64,000 bases of DNA from Duganella sp. Root336D2 (lineage in GTDB: Bacteria > Pseudomonadota > Gammaproteobacteria > Burkholderiales > Burkholderiaceae_D): the NCBI RefSeq assembly GCF_001425005.1, contig NZ_LMDB01000033.1, positions 125,238 to 189,237 of the forward strand. The letters are read 5' to 3'. The translations under genes were made by a program, and so were the position numbers. Positions 1 to 9,749 of this stretch are shown here, one piece after another (the stretch's first letter is position 1; each line of letters starts with the position of its first letter). The notes under the pieces are model-generated. The model ran no database searches, was not told the origin of the DNA, and was given only the letters and a program-made list of their open reading frames with translations.

Positions 1-387
1 CACGGTTGCAGTCGGCTCGAACATGCGGTACTGCAGGAAGAGCGTCGGCGGCAGCGCCTCGGCGGTACCGAGCTTGCCGGTGCCCTCGATCGTGCCGGCG
101 CCGTACAAGGTGTGCTTGTACGGCACGCCCAGCATCAGTTCGGTGCTCACGTGATCGGTGATCATGTAGCCGATGCTGAAGATCGGCTTGGTGTCCGAAC
201 CCACGTCAGCCTTGATGCCAGGCTTGGAAGGCGCGGTCACGTCGCCCGAGGTAACGTCAGGCGAAATGCGGTTGACGCCGACCTTGCCCAGCCATTCACC
301 CTTGGATTGCGCCGCTGCGCCCGACGCTGCGCCCAGCGCGGCCACGACGGCCAGCAGCTTTACGGCGGTGTTGATACCTTGTGTCAT
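1..387 (-). CDS. ompW: OmpW-family outer membrane protein (C-terminus outside window)
   Basis: Only the first 129 residues are present; the gene runs off the left edge. An N-terminal signal peptide ends near residue 26 (AAAQ). The mature part begins with GEWLGKVGVNRISPD, followed by GYMITDHVSTELMLGVPYKHT, which is typical of the small eight-stranded OmpW beta-barrel. OmpW proteins form narrow channels for small hydrophobic compounds in the outer membrane and usually have about 210-230 residues, so roughly 90 are missing. The ATG at 387 is followed directly by the signal peptide. The family is clear; the substrate cannot be read from sequence. Confidence 0.82.
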   Translation of the reverse strand, partial: MTQGINTAVKLLAVVAALGAASGAAAQSKGEWLGKVGVNRISPDVTSGDVTAPSKPGIKADVGSDTKPIFSIGYMITDHVSTELMLGVPYKHTLYGAGTIEGTGKLGTAEALPPTLFLQYRMFEPTATV

Positions 388-408
388 TTTGTCTCCTGTG
401 TCCTGTAA

Positions 409-1782
409 TTACAGCCAGCCCTTGGCTACCATTTTTTCCGAAACATAGCGCGCCAGCAGCAGGTGCAGGAACGGGGTCGGATGCACGGTGTCGGCATAGG
501 CGTAATGGCTCACATCGCCGGCCTTCAGGTTGCTCGCGCTGCAGCCCAGCGAATTGCCCAGGATATTCTTGGCGGGAGTCAGGTCGCAAGCGGATTCGGT
601 GACATTGGTCAGGCCGTATGGCGCAGGATTGGTTGCCTGGTCGTGGCTGGCGCTGTACGTGTCCACCAGCAGGATCTTGGCGTCGCCCGACAGGCCGGCC
701 GCCAAGGTATCGTTGAAGGCCTTGACCATACCGTCGATCAGTGCGCGGGTGCTGGCCGATTGCGACAGGCCGGACGGGGTGTTGGCGATGTCCGGCATAT
801 TGTTCACCACCACGAAGTTGGCGCCATTGGCCACGACCTGGGTCTTGACCAGTGCCACCAGTTCGGCGCCTGCCTTGGCAATGTTCTGCACCAGGACCGG
901 CGCCTGCGCGGCGGCGTAGTCGGCACCAGCCTTGGTACCGGCGGCAGTGGCATCAGCCTCCGCCTTGACACCCATCGGGCCATACACGGCTGGTGAAGCG
1001 GCGGCGGCATTGCCAGCCAACTCGGCTGCCTTCGCGGCGGCAATCACGATGGAGGTGCTGGTGCTGCCAGCACGTGCGGCTTCGGTGGCGATGGCCAGCG
1101 CGATCGATTGCACGGCAGTGGCGGGGTTGGTGGCGCCGGCCGCCAGCTGGGTTGCCAGGCTGGTGGCGAAGGCGGTCTTGGCGGCAGCAGTGCCGGCGGC
1201 GGTTGCACCAGTCGACAATTGCTCGAGGCTGATCAGGACATCGTTGTTGCCGCCCATGACGTAGACGATCTCGTCGCCCTTGAACTTGCCGCCCACGATC
1301 GCCAGGTGGTTCTTGACCTGGGTAACCAGCGGTACGGTCAGCGCGCCCAATGGGCTGCCGGCCAGTTTATTGCCTGGACCGACAGGATTGGTCACGCGGG
1401 CGCCGCCCTGCGCATAGCCAAAGCAGCCTGCCTTGGCTTGCACCGGGACGCTGAAGCCACTGGCGGCATCGCCATCCAGGCCGGTCACGGCCGGGCATGG
1501 TGCCGGCAGGCCGACTTGTGCAGCCATCAGCTCGGTCCAGTTCTTGCCGGTCAGGGCCGGATTGGTCTTGGTGCTGTCGCCGTTGATGGTGAAGGTGCCG
1601 CCGCCGATGGCTTGCACGGTGCCGACCTTGTAGGTACCGACGTCCGACAGGCTGTCGCCGAAGGTGATCTGGGAGGAATATTTAAGCTTGGGGGCTTGAT
1701 CGCCTGGACGTGGATCGTTGCCGCCGCAACCGGCAATAACTGCCGCTGCCATGACCGTCATGGCAAGTTTGAAATGACGCAT
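409..1782 (-). CDS. SGNH/GDSL-family lipoprotein hydrolase (esterase)
   Basis: 457-residue exported esterase/lipase-like protein. The N-terminus has a lipoprotein signal with lipobox VIAGC (Cys19). GDSL block I is FGDSLSDVG with the nucleophile at Ser44; GGNND (about residue 177) is the block III oxyanion motif; the C-terminal YADTVHPT supplies the Asp431/His434 pair of block V. The middle (about 190-300) is unusually Ala-rich and looks like a low-complexity insertion relative to compact GDSL enzymes. It is probably anchored in a membrane and faces the periplasm or exterior. The substrate is unknown. It lies 21 bp upstream of the ompW gene on the same strand and could be co-transcribed with it. 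Confidence 0.85.
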   Translation of the reverse strand: MRHFKLAMTVMAAAVIAGCGGNDPRPGDQAPKLKYSSQITFGDSLSDVGTYKVGTVQAIGGGTFTINGDSTKTNPALTGKNWTELMAAQVGLPAPCPAVTGLDGDAASGFSVPVQAKAGCFGYAQGGARVTNPVGPGNKLAGSPLGALTVPLVTQVKNHLAIVGGKFKGDEIVYVMGGNNDVLISLEQLSTGATAAGTAAAKTAFATSLATQLAAGATNPATAVQSIALAIATEAARAGSTSTSIVIAAAKAAELAGNAAAASPAVYGPMGVKAEADATAAGTKAGADYAAAQAPVLVQNIAKAGAELVALVKTQVVANGANFVVVNNMPDIANTPSGLSQSASTRALIDGMVKAFNDTLAAGLSGDAKILLVDTYSASHDQATNPAPYGLTNVTESACDLTPAKNILGNSLGCSASNLKAGDVSHYAYADTVHPTPFLHLLLARYVSEKMVAKGWL

Positions 1783-2064
1783 TGTGTCTCCGGAATGGTT
1801 TTTTTGAGTGCTTTGCGAACGTGCGTGCTATTCGCTGCCAAACTAATATGCCAGCACACACTTGCCCGTTACAAGTAGAAATTTGTAAAAACGATAGCAT
1901 TTCTCAATCAAGGGCAGCGACTGTAGCAGCCATACATCAGCATTGCAAGTTACTCCCCTTCCGCCCAGGCCGGCTGGGCAAATTCCTGCTTCAGGATATC
2001 GGTGAAACGCCGCGTGCGCCAGCTCTTCAGCACAGACTTGATTCCATTCATTATAATTTCCATA

Positions 2065-3408
2065 ATGAAAATCCCTCTCCTTCTCCTTACCCTTGGAGTG
2101 CTGTGCAGCGCGCCACTCCACGCCGATCCAGCCCGGTTTACACCATCCCAGTTGCAGCAAGACCTGCAATTCGTCCGCACTGCCATCGAAAGCACGCACC
2201 CGGAACCGGCGCTGCGCTCGGGGCAGCAAGCCTACGAGAAAGCCTTCCAGACGGCGCAAGCCAAGCTTGGCCAGCCGCTGTCGCGTGACGAAGCATGGCG
2301 CGTGCTGGCGGCCATGAATCCGGTTTTCAACGATGCCCACCTTGGCGTCGTTTTCCCCGACTGGCGGGCGGAAACACGGACCCACCTGCAAGCGGGCGGC
2401 AAGCTGTTTCCGTTCGAGGTCATGATCGACGGCCAGCAACGTTTGCGCATCGTCGCCGGCCTGGGCGGCGCCACAAGCACACTGGCAGGCAGCGACATCG
2501 AAAGCATCAACGGCATGCCGTCGGCGCGCATCCTGCGCGAGCTGGGAGCGCTGGTGCATGGCGATACGCCGGCCTTCCGCAACAAGCTGCTGGAGCGGCG
2601 CTTCTGGCTGTACTACTGGAAGAACTATGGCGCAGCCGAACACTTTATGCTGAAGGCAGGCGCCCAGGAGATGGACGTTCCCGCCGCAGCCTCGCTACCG
2701 GCCGCAGTAGCCGGTGAAAAATCGTTCGAGCAGACTTTCCAGTTCCGCATGCTGCCAGGCGGCGTCGGGCTGCTGACCGTCAACCAGTTCGCCTGGCCGG
2801 ACAAGCAGCGCTTCTACGATTTCACCGGACGCGCCTTCACCACTTTGCGCGATGCCGGTGCTCAGACGCTATTGATCGATGTGCGTGAAAACGGCGGCGG
2901 CGATGACGATATGTGGAAGACCGGCATCCTGCGCTACATCGCGGATAAGCCCTATCGCAACGGATCGAGCTATGTGAAGAAGGTGCTGGAGGGCCGTGCC
3001 GGCCCTGGCGAAAAAGTTGGCGATATTGTCAGCGGCAACGTCGATAGCTGGGTCCAGCCGGAACCGGCGCATCCGCTGCACTTTGGCGGCAAGGTCTTCG
3101 TGCTGGTGGGCGACCTGACTTATTCCTCCGCCATCCTTTTCAGCAATACGGTGCAGGATCACGGCTTCGCCAGGCTGGTCGGCGCCGGCGGCTACGCCTA
3201 CGTGCGCCAGACCGGCGGCACGCAGAAACAGCATGTGCTGCCGAACACCGGGCTCGAAGTCGTGGTGCCGCGCTTCGTGCTCGACCGCCCCTCAGGCAAG
3301 CGTGAACCGGCTCTGGTGCAGCCGGATATCGTGCTGGCCGACGATCCTTTCGATCGCGACGCGCTGGTCAGGGCGCTCCTGAAGCATCCTGCCGCAGCAG
3401 CGAATTGA
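2065..3408 (+). CDS. Secreted S41-family peptidase (tail-specific-protease-like)
   Basis: 447 residues from the ATG at 2065, chosen because a clean Sec signal (MKIPLLLLTLGVLCSAPLHA) starts there; an in-frame ATG 63 bp upstream would precede it with non-signal sequence. The C-terminal half is an S41 core: LLTVNQFAWPD, then LLIDVRENGGGDDD, then GDLTYSSAILFSN, whose Ser354 matches the S41 nucleophile. No PDZ domain was recognised. Likely a periplasmic or exported serine protease of unknown target. Its last 41 bp overlap the 3' end of the convergent hydrolase gene. Confidence 0.8.
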   Translation: MKIPLLLLTLGVLCSAPLHADPARFTPSQLQQDLQFVRTAIESTHPEPALRSGQQAYEKAFQTAQAKLGQPLSRDEAWRVLAAMNPVFNDAHLGVVFPDWRAETRTHLQAGGKLFPFEVMIDGQQRLRIVAGLGGATSTLAGSDIESINGMPSARILRELGALVHGDTPAFRNKLLERRFWLYYWKNYGAAEHFMLKAGAQEMDVPAAASLPAAVAGEKSFEQTFQFRMLPGGVGLLTVNQFAWPDKQRFYDFTGRAFTTLRDAGAQTLLIDVRENGGGDDDMWKTGILRYIADKPYRNGSSYVKKVLEGRAGPGEKVGDIVSGNVDSWVQPEPAHPLHFGGKVFVLVGDLTYSSAILFSNTVQDHGFARLVGAGGYAYVRQTGGTQKQHVLPNTGLEVVVPRFVLDRPSGKREPALVQPDIVLADDPFDRDALVRALLKHPAAAAN

Positions 3409-4903
3409 AGTAATTCCGGGCGGCCAGCAAACACGGGGCGCCGGCCAGGCGCGAGTGGTAGCTTTCCATCAGAAGTTCGCTGGCGCTGCGGCCGCTCTTG
3501 CCCGCTTCTTCCTCCGCCTTCTTCATGCTCTCCGCACTGATCAGGGCGAAGCTGCGGCGGGCGGTGCTGAACTCGTCCTGGGTACCCTGGTCTTCCAGGT
3601 CGACCACTGTGGGCGGCGCACCGTGCTGGCTGAAATATTCCGCCGCCGCCGTGGCGTTAAAGAAGGGCACGGAAGGATCCTTGCTGCCGCCGCACAGCAG
3701 CAAGGGGCTTTGCGGCGTGTAATTGCGCAGGTCGTTTTTCAGCATCCATTTACGCAGGTTGTTGGCGGGCGTGCAGTCGCCGTCATCGCAGGGATGCTGG
3801 GCCAGGTCTTGCAAATAGGCGTCGCGGTAGCTGGTGCGTACCAGGTGCGGATTGCTGAAATAGGCGGAAGCGCCCCTGCCCTGCGGCTGCGAATCGAGCG
3901 CGAAGAGCGCAGCCTTGGGCAGTTTGCCTTGCTTGACCAGTTCCTTGCGCGTCATCCTGGTCGGGAACAGGGTCTCGATACCGCTGGCATATTGCAGCTC
4001 ATACAGCTCTTCCGGCTTGCCGTAGATGGCGGCGCCCGCACGCTGGGCGGAAGTGGCGATCAGCGGCAGGTAGATGGTGATGCCGGCGTTCGGCTGGCCG
4101 CTGAACACCATGTCGGAAAAGCGCGCCATCGCATATGGTCCGGACAGGCCCGCGGCAGCGGCAACCTTGAATTCGCTGCCCTGCTGCATGGCGCGCTGGG
4201 TGGCCAGCGTCACGTGGCCGCCTTGCGAGTAGCCGGCCAGGAACAGCTGCGGTGCCGCCTGCACTTTGAGTTGCGCCATCGCGCTGCGGGCGGCGCGCAT
4301 GGCGTCGATCATGTCGGCCGATTGCTGCTCCGCGTTCAGGTAGGGATGGTAAGGCAGGGAGGAGCCGTCATAGCCGGCGTAATTCGGTGCTACGACAATA
4401 TAGCCTTGCGCCGTGAACAAGGCAGCCACCAGCTTGGCCTCGCCGCGCAGGCGCGCCATATTGTGGTCCTTGGCGGTCGAGGTACCGTGGGCGTACAGCA
4501 GCACCGGCCGCGGCCCCTGGCAGGCAGGGTCCTTCCCGGACGGCAGGATCAGCGCGGTGCTGGCATCAGTCGGCTCGCCGCTGCCGCCAACGGTGCTGTA
4601 CCGCAGGCTGTAAGTGGTGATGGTGCAGCGCGGTTTGCCGGCAGCTTCGGCCAGCGCACTGCCGGCTTTTTCCAGCACTTCGGCCAGCATCTCGGGTTCG
4701 ATGCGCTTGGAGGTGCTGAACACACCGGTTTCGATACGGGACAAGGTGGGGCCGGACAACAGCGTGCCGCGTCCGGGCGCGGCCAGCGTGGCGCGCGAGA
4801 CGGCGCCCGATTCAGCGCCGCCATACGCCGGCGCGCCGGGCAACATGGCAATCGTGGCGGCGCACGCCACACTGCGTGCGATGTGTACCGTGCTGCGGGA
4901 CAT
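3368..4903 (-). CDS. Exported alpha/beta hydrolase (secretory-lipase-like)
   Basis: 511 residues with an N-terminal export signal. The hydrolase fold shows VLLYAHGTSTAKDHN (oxyanion region, about 135-149), VVAPNYAGYDGSS, and the nucleophile elbow GYSQGGH with Ser226. A late CGGSKDPSVPF segment can supply the acid. The architecture resembles bacterial secretory lipases/esterases acting on exogenous esters. The 3' end overlaps the convergent S41 gene by 41 bp, so transcription of one could affect the other. The family is well supported; substrate not assignable. Confidence 0.78.
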   Translation of the reverse strand: MSRSTVHIARSVACAATIAMLPGAPAYGGAESGAVSRATLAAPGRGTLLSGPTLSRIETGVFSTSKRIEPEMLAEVLEKAGSALAEAAGKPRCTITTYSLRYSTVGGSGEPTDASTALILPSGKDPACQGPRPVLLYAHGTSTAKDHNMARLRGEAKLVAALFTAQGYIVVAPNYAGYDGSSLPYHPYLNAEQQSADMIDAMRAARSAMAQLKVQAAPQLFLAGYSQGGHVTLATQRAMQQGSEFKVAAAAGLSGPYAMARFSDMVFSGQPNAGITIYLPLIATSAQRAGAAIYGKPEELYELQYASGIETLFPTRMTRKELVKQGKLPKAALFALDSQPQGRGASAYFSNPHLVRTSYRDAYLQDLAQHPCDDGDCTPANNLRKWMLKNDLRNYTPQSPLLLCGGSKDPSVPFFNATAAAEYFSQHGAPPTVVDLEDQGTQDEFSTARRSFALISAESMKKAEEEAGKSGRSASELLMESYHSRLAGAPCLLAARNYFNSLLRQDASGAP

Positions 4904-4947
4904 GGCTGCCTCCTCGCTTGCGCAGGAGGCGGGCCGCCCCGCTGCGG

Positions 4948-5961
4948 TTACGACTTCAGGAAACGCTCAATAATGCCGGTCGAACCGAAGGCGGCGCGGC
5001 GCAGGCGGTCGTTGACGCCCAGCCAGGCATCGTCGCTCGGCGGTGCTTCCACGAGGATCAGCTCTACCTGCTGCTGGTCCATCGCGCGCAACGCGGCATA
5101 CACACCATAAGCATACCCTTTTGGCTCGGCCGGGAGCGCCACATTTGGTTGAGTGAGCGCAAACGGCGAGTAGTGGATCAGCGCGGCACACCGCCCACGC
5201 AGCGTGAGTTCCGCAAGGGTTTTTTCGATGTCGCCAGTCGGCAACAGTGCTACCGGCGCCTTGGGCGCGTAATGCGATTCCAGCGTGCCTGAGGCGCGCG
5301 GCGCGGCCTGGTCGGGCTGGCGCGGCATGCTGCCGATCACGTCCGCGATCTGCTGTGCCGTGATGTGGCCGGGACGCAGCAGCACCGGGCCATGCGAGGC
5401 CAGGCGCGACATGTCGAGGATGGTTGATTCGATGCCAACCTGGCTCGCACCGCCATCGAGGATGGCGGCCAGGCGCGGGTCGTCGCCGAACTCGTCATGC
5501 ACGTGCTGGGCGGTGGTTGGGCTGACGTTGCCGAACTTGTTGGCCGAAGGTGCTGCCACGCCACCCTTGCCTTCCTTGAATGCTTGCAGCAGCTGCATCG
5601 CCACCGGGTGCGACGGGCAGCGGATGCCGACCGTATCCTGGCCGCCGGAAACGGCGTCGGGAATGCGGGCATTGCGCTTCAGGATCAGGGTCAACGGGCC
5701 GGGCCAGAAGGCACGCACCAGGGCGCGCGCCTCATCCGGTACTTCGGTGGTCCAGTAATCGATGTCGGCGCCGGGGGCGACGTGTACGATCACCGGATGG
5801 TCCTGCGGCCTGCCTTTGGCGGCGTAAATCTTTGCTACGGCAGCCGGGTTCTCCGCATCCGCACCGAGGCCGTACACGGTCTCGGTGGGGAACGCGACCA
5901 GGTCGCCGTTCGCCAGCGCGGCTGCCGCGCCGGCGATGTTGCGCGATGCTGCGTCGGTCAT
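4948..5961 (-). CDS. tsaC: L-threonylcarbamoyladenylate synthase, Sua5-type
   Basis: 337 residues. Makes threonylcarbamoyl-AMP from threonine, bicarbonate and ATP for the t6A37 modification of ANN-decoding tRNAs. The YrdC domain shows [15 protein letters not shown], the KxR motif in [13 protein letters not shown] and [17 protein letters not shown]. Beyond about residue 210 there is an extra C-terminal Sua5 domain (ending IIERFLKS), so this is the long Sua5 form rather than short TsaC. The ATG at 5961 overlaps the purK stop by 4 bp, indicating translational coupling at the end of the pur operon. An upstream extension to 6429 has no YrdC features and was dropped. Confidence 0.93.
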   Translation of the reverse strand: MTDAASRNIAGAAAALANGDLVAFPTETVYGLGADAENPAAVAKIYAAKGRPQDHPVIVHVAPGADIDYWTTEVPDEARALVRAFWPGPLTLILKRNARIPDAVSGGQDTVGIRCPSHPVAMQLLQAFKEGKGGVAAPSANKFGNVSPTTAQHVHDEFGDDPRLAAILDGGASQVGIESTILDMSRLASHGPVLLRPGHITAQQIADVIGSMPRQPDQAAPRASGTLESHYAPKAPVALLPTGDIEKTLAELTLRGRCAALIHYSPFALTQPNVALPAEPKGYAYGVYAALRAMDQQQVELILVEAPPSDDAWLGVNDRLRRAAFGSTGIIERFLKS

Positions 5962-7130
5962 GCTTCGATCCCGAGGATGGCGCAGGCCGCGTTGAGGTGC
6001 TGCTGCGCTTCCGCCAGCGTCGGTGCGACGAAGGTCAGGTGGCCCATCTTGCGGGCACGGCGCGGTTCTTCCTTGCCGTACAGGTGCAGGTTGGCGCCTG
6101 GCAGCGCCAGGACCTTGTCCCACGCCGGTTCGCGTACATCGTCGCCCTCGCCTTCGTACCAGATGTCGCCCAGGATGTTCAGCATGACAGCCGGCGAATG
6201 CTGGCGCACATCGCCCAGCGGCAGGCCGGCCATGGCACGAACCTGCTGTGCGAACTGGCTGGTGACGCAGGCGTCGATGGTGTAGTGGCCGCTGTTGTGC
6301 GGACGCGGCGCCATCTCGTTGACCACCAGCGAACCATCGGCCAGCACGAAGAACTCGATGCACAGCACGCCGACGTAGCCCAGCTCCGCCACGATGGCTT
6401 TCGCTGCGGCCTGCGCTTTGGCGGCGCAATCGTCGGTGATGTTCGGACCCGGCACAGTGGTGGTGAACAGGATGCCGTCGCGGTGCACGTTTTCGGCGAT
6501 CGGGTAGACCACCGAGGCGCCGTCGGCAGCACGTGCGGTCAGCACCGACACTTCATACGCCAGCGGCAGCATCTTCTCCAGCAGGCAGGTAACCTTGCCC
6601 ATGCCGTCGAAGGCGGCACGCACGTCGTCGCGCGACTTCACGCGCACCTGGCCCTTGCCGTCGTAGCCCATGCGGACAGTTTTCAGGATACCCGGCAGCA
6701 GGTCATCGCTGATGGCGTCGATATCGGCGTCGGCCGCAATGACTTTATGCGGCGCCGGCATCACGCCCGACTTGGCGGCACTGGCGACGAAGAAGCTCTT
6801 TTCCGCAATGCGGTCCTGCGCCACGGACACGCCGTGCGCATTCGGCGCCACGAAGACCGATTGCGCCAGGCGCGACAGGCTGTCGGCCGGAACGTTCTCG
6901 AACTCGGTGGTGACAGCCACGCATTGCGCAGCCAGTGCATCGAGGCCGGCGGCATCGCTGTAGCCGGCGTTGATCAGGCGATTCGCCGCCTGCCCCGCAG
7001 GGCAGTCAGCGGCAGGCTCCAGCACGGCCACGTTGTAGCCCATGCTCTGCGCGGCGTGCGCGAACATGCGGCCAAGCTGGCCGCCGCCCATCACGCCCAG
7101 CCACGCTGGAGGGTTCTTCACATTGCTCAT
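5958..7130 (-). CDS. purK: 5-(carboxyamino)imidazole ribonucleotide synthase PurK
   Basis: 390 residues, ATP-grasp enzyme converting AIR, ATP and bicarbonate to N5-CAIR, the substrate of PurE. The N-terminus [18 protein letters not shown] is the typical PurK nucleotide-binding start; [13 protein letters not shown] is the ATP-grasp loop; [15 protein letters not shown] is the conserved metal/phosphate site. It overlaps purE upstream by 4 bp and sua5 downstream by 4 bp. Confidence 0.97.
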   Translation of the reverse strand: MSNVKNPPAWLGVMGGGQLGRMFAHAAQSMGYNVAVLEPAADCPAGQAANRLINAGYSDAAGLDALAAQCVAVTTEFENVPADSLSRLAQSVFVAPNAHGVSVAQDRIAEKSFFVASAAKSGVMPAPHKVIAADADIDAISDDLLPGILKTVRMGYDGKGQVRVKSRDDVRAAFDGMGKVTCLLEKMLPLAYEVSVLTARAADGASVVYPIAENVHRDGILFTTTVPGPNITDDCAAKAQAAAKAIVAELGYVGVLCIEFFVLADGSLVVNEMAPRPHNSGHYTIDACVTSQFAQQVRAMAGLPLGDVRQHSPAVMLNILGDIWYEGEGDDVREPAWDKVLALPGANLHLYGKEEPRRARKMGHLTFVAPTLAEAQQHLNAACAILGIEA

Positions 7131-7624
7131 ACAGGCAAAACCATTGCTTTAGCGGCCGCGGTCTGGGTCACGCGGAATTCTTCCAGTTTGGCAGCCAGCG
7201 CATCGTCGGTGGTGGCGATGATCGCCACCGCGGTCAGGCCCGCGTTGGCAGCGCCAGCCTCGCCGATGGCGAAGGTCGACACCGGCACGCCTTTCGGCAT
7301 CTGCACGATGGACAGCAGCGAGTCTTCGCCGCGCAGGTACTTGGAGGGCACAGGCACGCCCAGCACCGGCACGATGGTCATTGCAGCCACCATGCCAGGC
7401 AGGTGGGCCGCGCCGCCGGCGCCGGCGATAATGGCGCGCAGGCCGCGAGCGCGGGCGCTCCTGGCGTAGGCGTACATCTCGTCCGGCATGCGGTGGGCGG
7501 AGATCACTTGCGCTTCATACGGCACGCCGAACTGCTTCAGCATGTCGACCGCGTTCTTCATCACGTCCCAGTCCGAGGACGAGCCCATGATGATGCCGAC
7601 CAATGGCTTGTTTTGATCGGACAT
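7127..7624 (-). CDS. purE: N5-CAIR mutase PurE (class I)
   Basis: 165 residues. Converts N5-CAIR to CAIR in de novo purine synthesis. Diagnostic segments are [14 protein letters not shown] near the N-terminus, [11 protein letters not shown] (catalytic His), [13 protein letters not shown] and [14 protein letters not shown]. The length fits class I PurE. It lies between purC (3 bp away) and purK (4-bp overlap), so the three act as one coupled operon. Confidence 0.97.
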   Translation of the reverse strand: MSDQNKPLVGIIMGSSSDWDVMKNAVDMLKQFGVPYEAQVISAHRMPDEMYAYARSARARGLRAIIAGAGGAAHLPGMVAAMTIVPVLGVPVPSKYLRGEDSLLSIVQMPKGVPVSTFAIGEAGAANAGLTAVAIIATTDDALAAKLEEFRVTQTAAAKAMVLPV

Positions 7625-7627
7625 GGC

Positions 7628-8524
7628 TTATACCTTCAGCTTTTCGCCGGTCAGGCGTTCGATGGCTTCGAAGTACTTGGCCTGGGTCTTTTCGATCACT
7701 TCCGCTGGCAGCGCTGGTGCCGGCGGGGTCTTCTGCCAGTCCGTCAGGGTTTCCAGGTAATCGCGCACGAACTGCTTGTCGTAGGACGGCGGCGAGATGC
7801 CTGGACGGTAGGAGTCGGCCGGCCAGAAGCGCGAAGAGTCGGCGGTCAGCACTTCATCCATCAGGTGCAGGACACCGTTGTCGTCCAGGCCGAATTCGAA
7901 CTTGGTGTCGGCGATGATGATGCCCCTGGTGGCAGCGTAGTCGGCAGCGGTGGTGTACAGCTTGATCGCGACTTCGCGGATCCTGGCAGCCAGTTCGGCG
8001 CCGATTTTCTTTTCCATCTCTTCGAAGGAGATGTTTTCATCGTGTTCGCCCAGGTCGGCCTTGGCGGCCGGGGTGAAGATTGGTTCCGGCAGCTTGTCGG
8101 CTTGCTGCAGGCCTTCCGGCAGCTTGATGCCGCAGATGGAACCGCTGGCCTGGTAGTCTTTCCAGCCGGAGCCGATGATGTAGCCGCGTACCACCGCTTC
8201 CACCAGGATTGGCTTCAGGCGCTTCGCCACAACGGCGCGGCCTTTCACCTGCTCCACTTCGTCCTGTGCCACCACGGACTCCGGCGTCACGCCGGTCAGG
8301 TGGTTAGGGACGATGTGGCCCAGTTTCTCGAACCAGAAATCGGACATCTGGTTCAGGACCATGCCTTTGCCGGGGATCGGCTCGTTCATCACAACGTCGA
8401 ACGCGGACAGGCGATCGGTGGTGACGATCAGGATCTTGTCGGTGCCGACGGCGTAGTTGTCGCGCACTTTACCGTGGCCCAGCAGGGGGAGGGATTTGAT
8501 GGAGGATTTGTACAGGCTGTTCAT
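7628..8524 (-). CDS. purC: SAICAR synthase PurC
   Basis: 298 residues. ATP-dependent ligation of aspartate to CAIR. Recognisable segments are [20 protein letters not shown] at the N-terminus, [33 protein letters not shown] and [19 protein letters not shown]. It heads the purC-purE-purK-sua5 run. The only spacer to fba upstream is a dispersed repeat (8548-8645), and no strong Shine-Dalgarno is visible just before the ATG. Confidence 0.97.
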   Translation of the reverse strand: MNSLYKSSIKSLPLLGHGKVRDNYAVGTDKILIVTTDRLSAFDVVMNEPIPGKGMVLNQMSDFWFEKLGHIVPNHLTGVTPESVVAQDEVEQVKGRAVVAKRLKPILVEAVVRGYIIGSGWKDYQASGSICGIKLPEGLQQADKLPEPIFTPAAKADLGEHDENISFEEMEKKIGAELAARIREVAIKLYTTAADYAATRGIIIADTKFEFGLDDNGVLHLMDEVLTADSSRFWPADSYRPGISPPSYDKQFVRDYLETLTDWQKTPPAPALPAEVIEKTQAKYFEAIERLTGEKLKV

Positions 8525-8547
8525 GGCGGGGGTACTTTGAGAGTTTT

Positions 8548-8645
8548 AAACCGGTAAACCCGGGTCAGACCCAAGGGTCAGACCCGACCGGCGGCGGTCG
8601 CGTGTCCGGGTCAGACCCTTGGGTCCGACCCTGCCTTACCGGTTT
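8548..8645. repeat. Dispersed palindromic element, CCGGTAA family (copy 1)
   Basis: A 98-bp inverted-repeat element with ends AAACCGGTAAA and CTTACCGGTTT. Inside are two paired arms: GGGTCAGACCC repeated around AA on the left, and GGGTCAGACCC-TT-GGGTCCGACCC on the right, around a GC-rich centre. It fills the fba-purC gap and ends 2 bp from the fba stop codon. Related copies lie at 34079-34116 (half) and 40370-40491. The layout resembles a REP doublet (REPIN); it may act as a structured 3' end or partial terminator for fba. Confidence 0.8.
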
Positions 8646-8647
8646 TA

Positions 8648-9712
8648 TTACTTGACGATCTGGGCCAGCTCGCCGGCCTTGTAACGCTCAGCCATCTTCT
8701 CCAGCGAGATCGGCTTGATCAGGGACGCACGGCCTTCGCAGCCGAACGACAGGAAGCGTGCCTTCACCACTTCTTCAGCAGCAGCGCGGGCTGGCTTCAG
8801 GAAGTCGCGTGGATCGAACTTCGATGGGTTTTCGAACATGTACTTGCGCACAGCCGCAGTCATGGCCAGGCGGATATCGGTGTCGATATTGATCTTGCGC
8901 ACGCCGTGACGGATGCCTTCCTGGATCTCTTCCACAGGCACGCCGTAGGTTTCCTTCATGTCACCGCCGAATTCACGGATGATGGCCAGCAGTTCCTGCG
9001 GCACGGACGACGAACCGTGCATCACCAGGTGGGTGTTAGGAATGCGGGCGTGGATTTCCTTGATGCGGTCGATCGCCAGGATGTCGCCGGTTGGCTTGCG
9101 GGTGAACTTGTAGGCGCCATGCGAGGTGCCGATAGCGATTGCCAGCGCATCGCACTGGGTCTTCTGCACGAAGTCGGCAGCTTGCGCCACGTCGGTCAGC
9201 AGCTGTTCGCGGGTCATGGTGCCTTCCGCGCCGTGGCCGTCTTCCTTGTCGCCCTTCATGGTTTCCAGGGAGCCCAGCACGCCCAGTTCCGCTTCCACGG
9301 TCACGCCGATGGAGTGGGAAAACTTCACCACTTCCTTCGACACTTCCACGTTGTACTCGTAGGAAGCAACGGACTTGCCGTCAGCCATCAGGGAACCGTC
9401 CATCATCACCGACGAGAAGCCGGATTTGATTGCAGCCATGCAGACTGCCGGCGACTGGCCGTGGTCCTGGTGCATGACGACCGGGATGTGCGGGTAGGCT
9501 TCGATCGCGGCGTCGATCAGGTGACGCAGGAACGCCTCGCCAGCGTACTTACGGGCGCCAGCGGAAGCCTGCATGATCACCGGCGCGTTGACAGCGTCGG
9601 CGGCGGCCATGATGGCCTGCACTTGTTCCAGGTTGTTGACGTTAAAAGCCGGGATGCCGTAGCCGTGTTCAGCGGCGTGGTCCAGCAGTTGGCGCATGGA
9701 TACGAGGGACAT
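8648..9712 (-). CDS. fba: Fructose-bisphosphate aldolase, class II
   Basis: 354 residues, Zn-dependent aldolase of glycolysis/gluconeogenesis (CbbA/Fba type). Metal and substrate signatures are [11 protein letters not shown] (His ligands), [31 protein letters not shown] and KINIDTDIR. Length matches the CbbA-type class II enzymes of betaproteobacteria. It lies 37 bp downstream of pyk on the same strand and is probably co-transcribed with it. Confidence 0.96.
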   Translation of the reverse strand: MSLVSMRQLLDHAAEHGYGIPAFNVNNLEQVQAIMAAADAVNAPVIMQASAGARKYAGEAFLRHLIDAAIEAYPHIPVVMHQDHGQSPAVCMAAIKSGFSSVMMDGSLMADGKSVASYEYNVEVSKEVVKFSHSIGVTVEAELGVLGSLETMKGDKEDGHGAEGTMTREQLLTDVAQAADFVQKTQCDALAIAIGTSHGAYKFTRKPTGDILAIDRIKEIHARIPNTHLVMHGSSSVPQELLAIIREFGGDMKETYGVPVEEIQEGIRHGVRKINIDTDIRLAMTAAVRKYMFENPSKFDPRDFLKPARAAAEEVVKARFLSFGCEGRASLIKPISLEKMAERYKAGELAQIVK

Positions 9713-9749
9713 GGTAGAACTCCAATAACAATAAAGAAATCGTTAGCGT

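Noticed and set aside
5580-7469. 629-residue plus-strand frame over purK/purE
   Set aside because: Antisense to unambiguous pur genes; Arg/Gly-rich composition.
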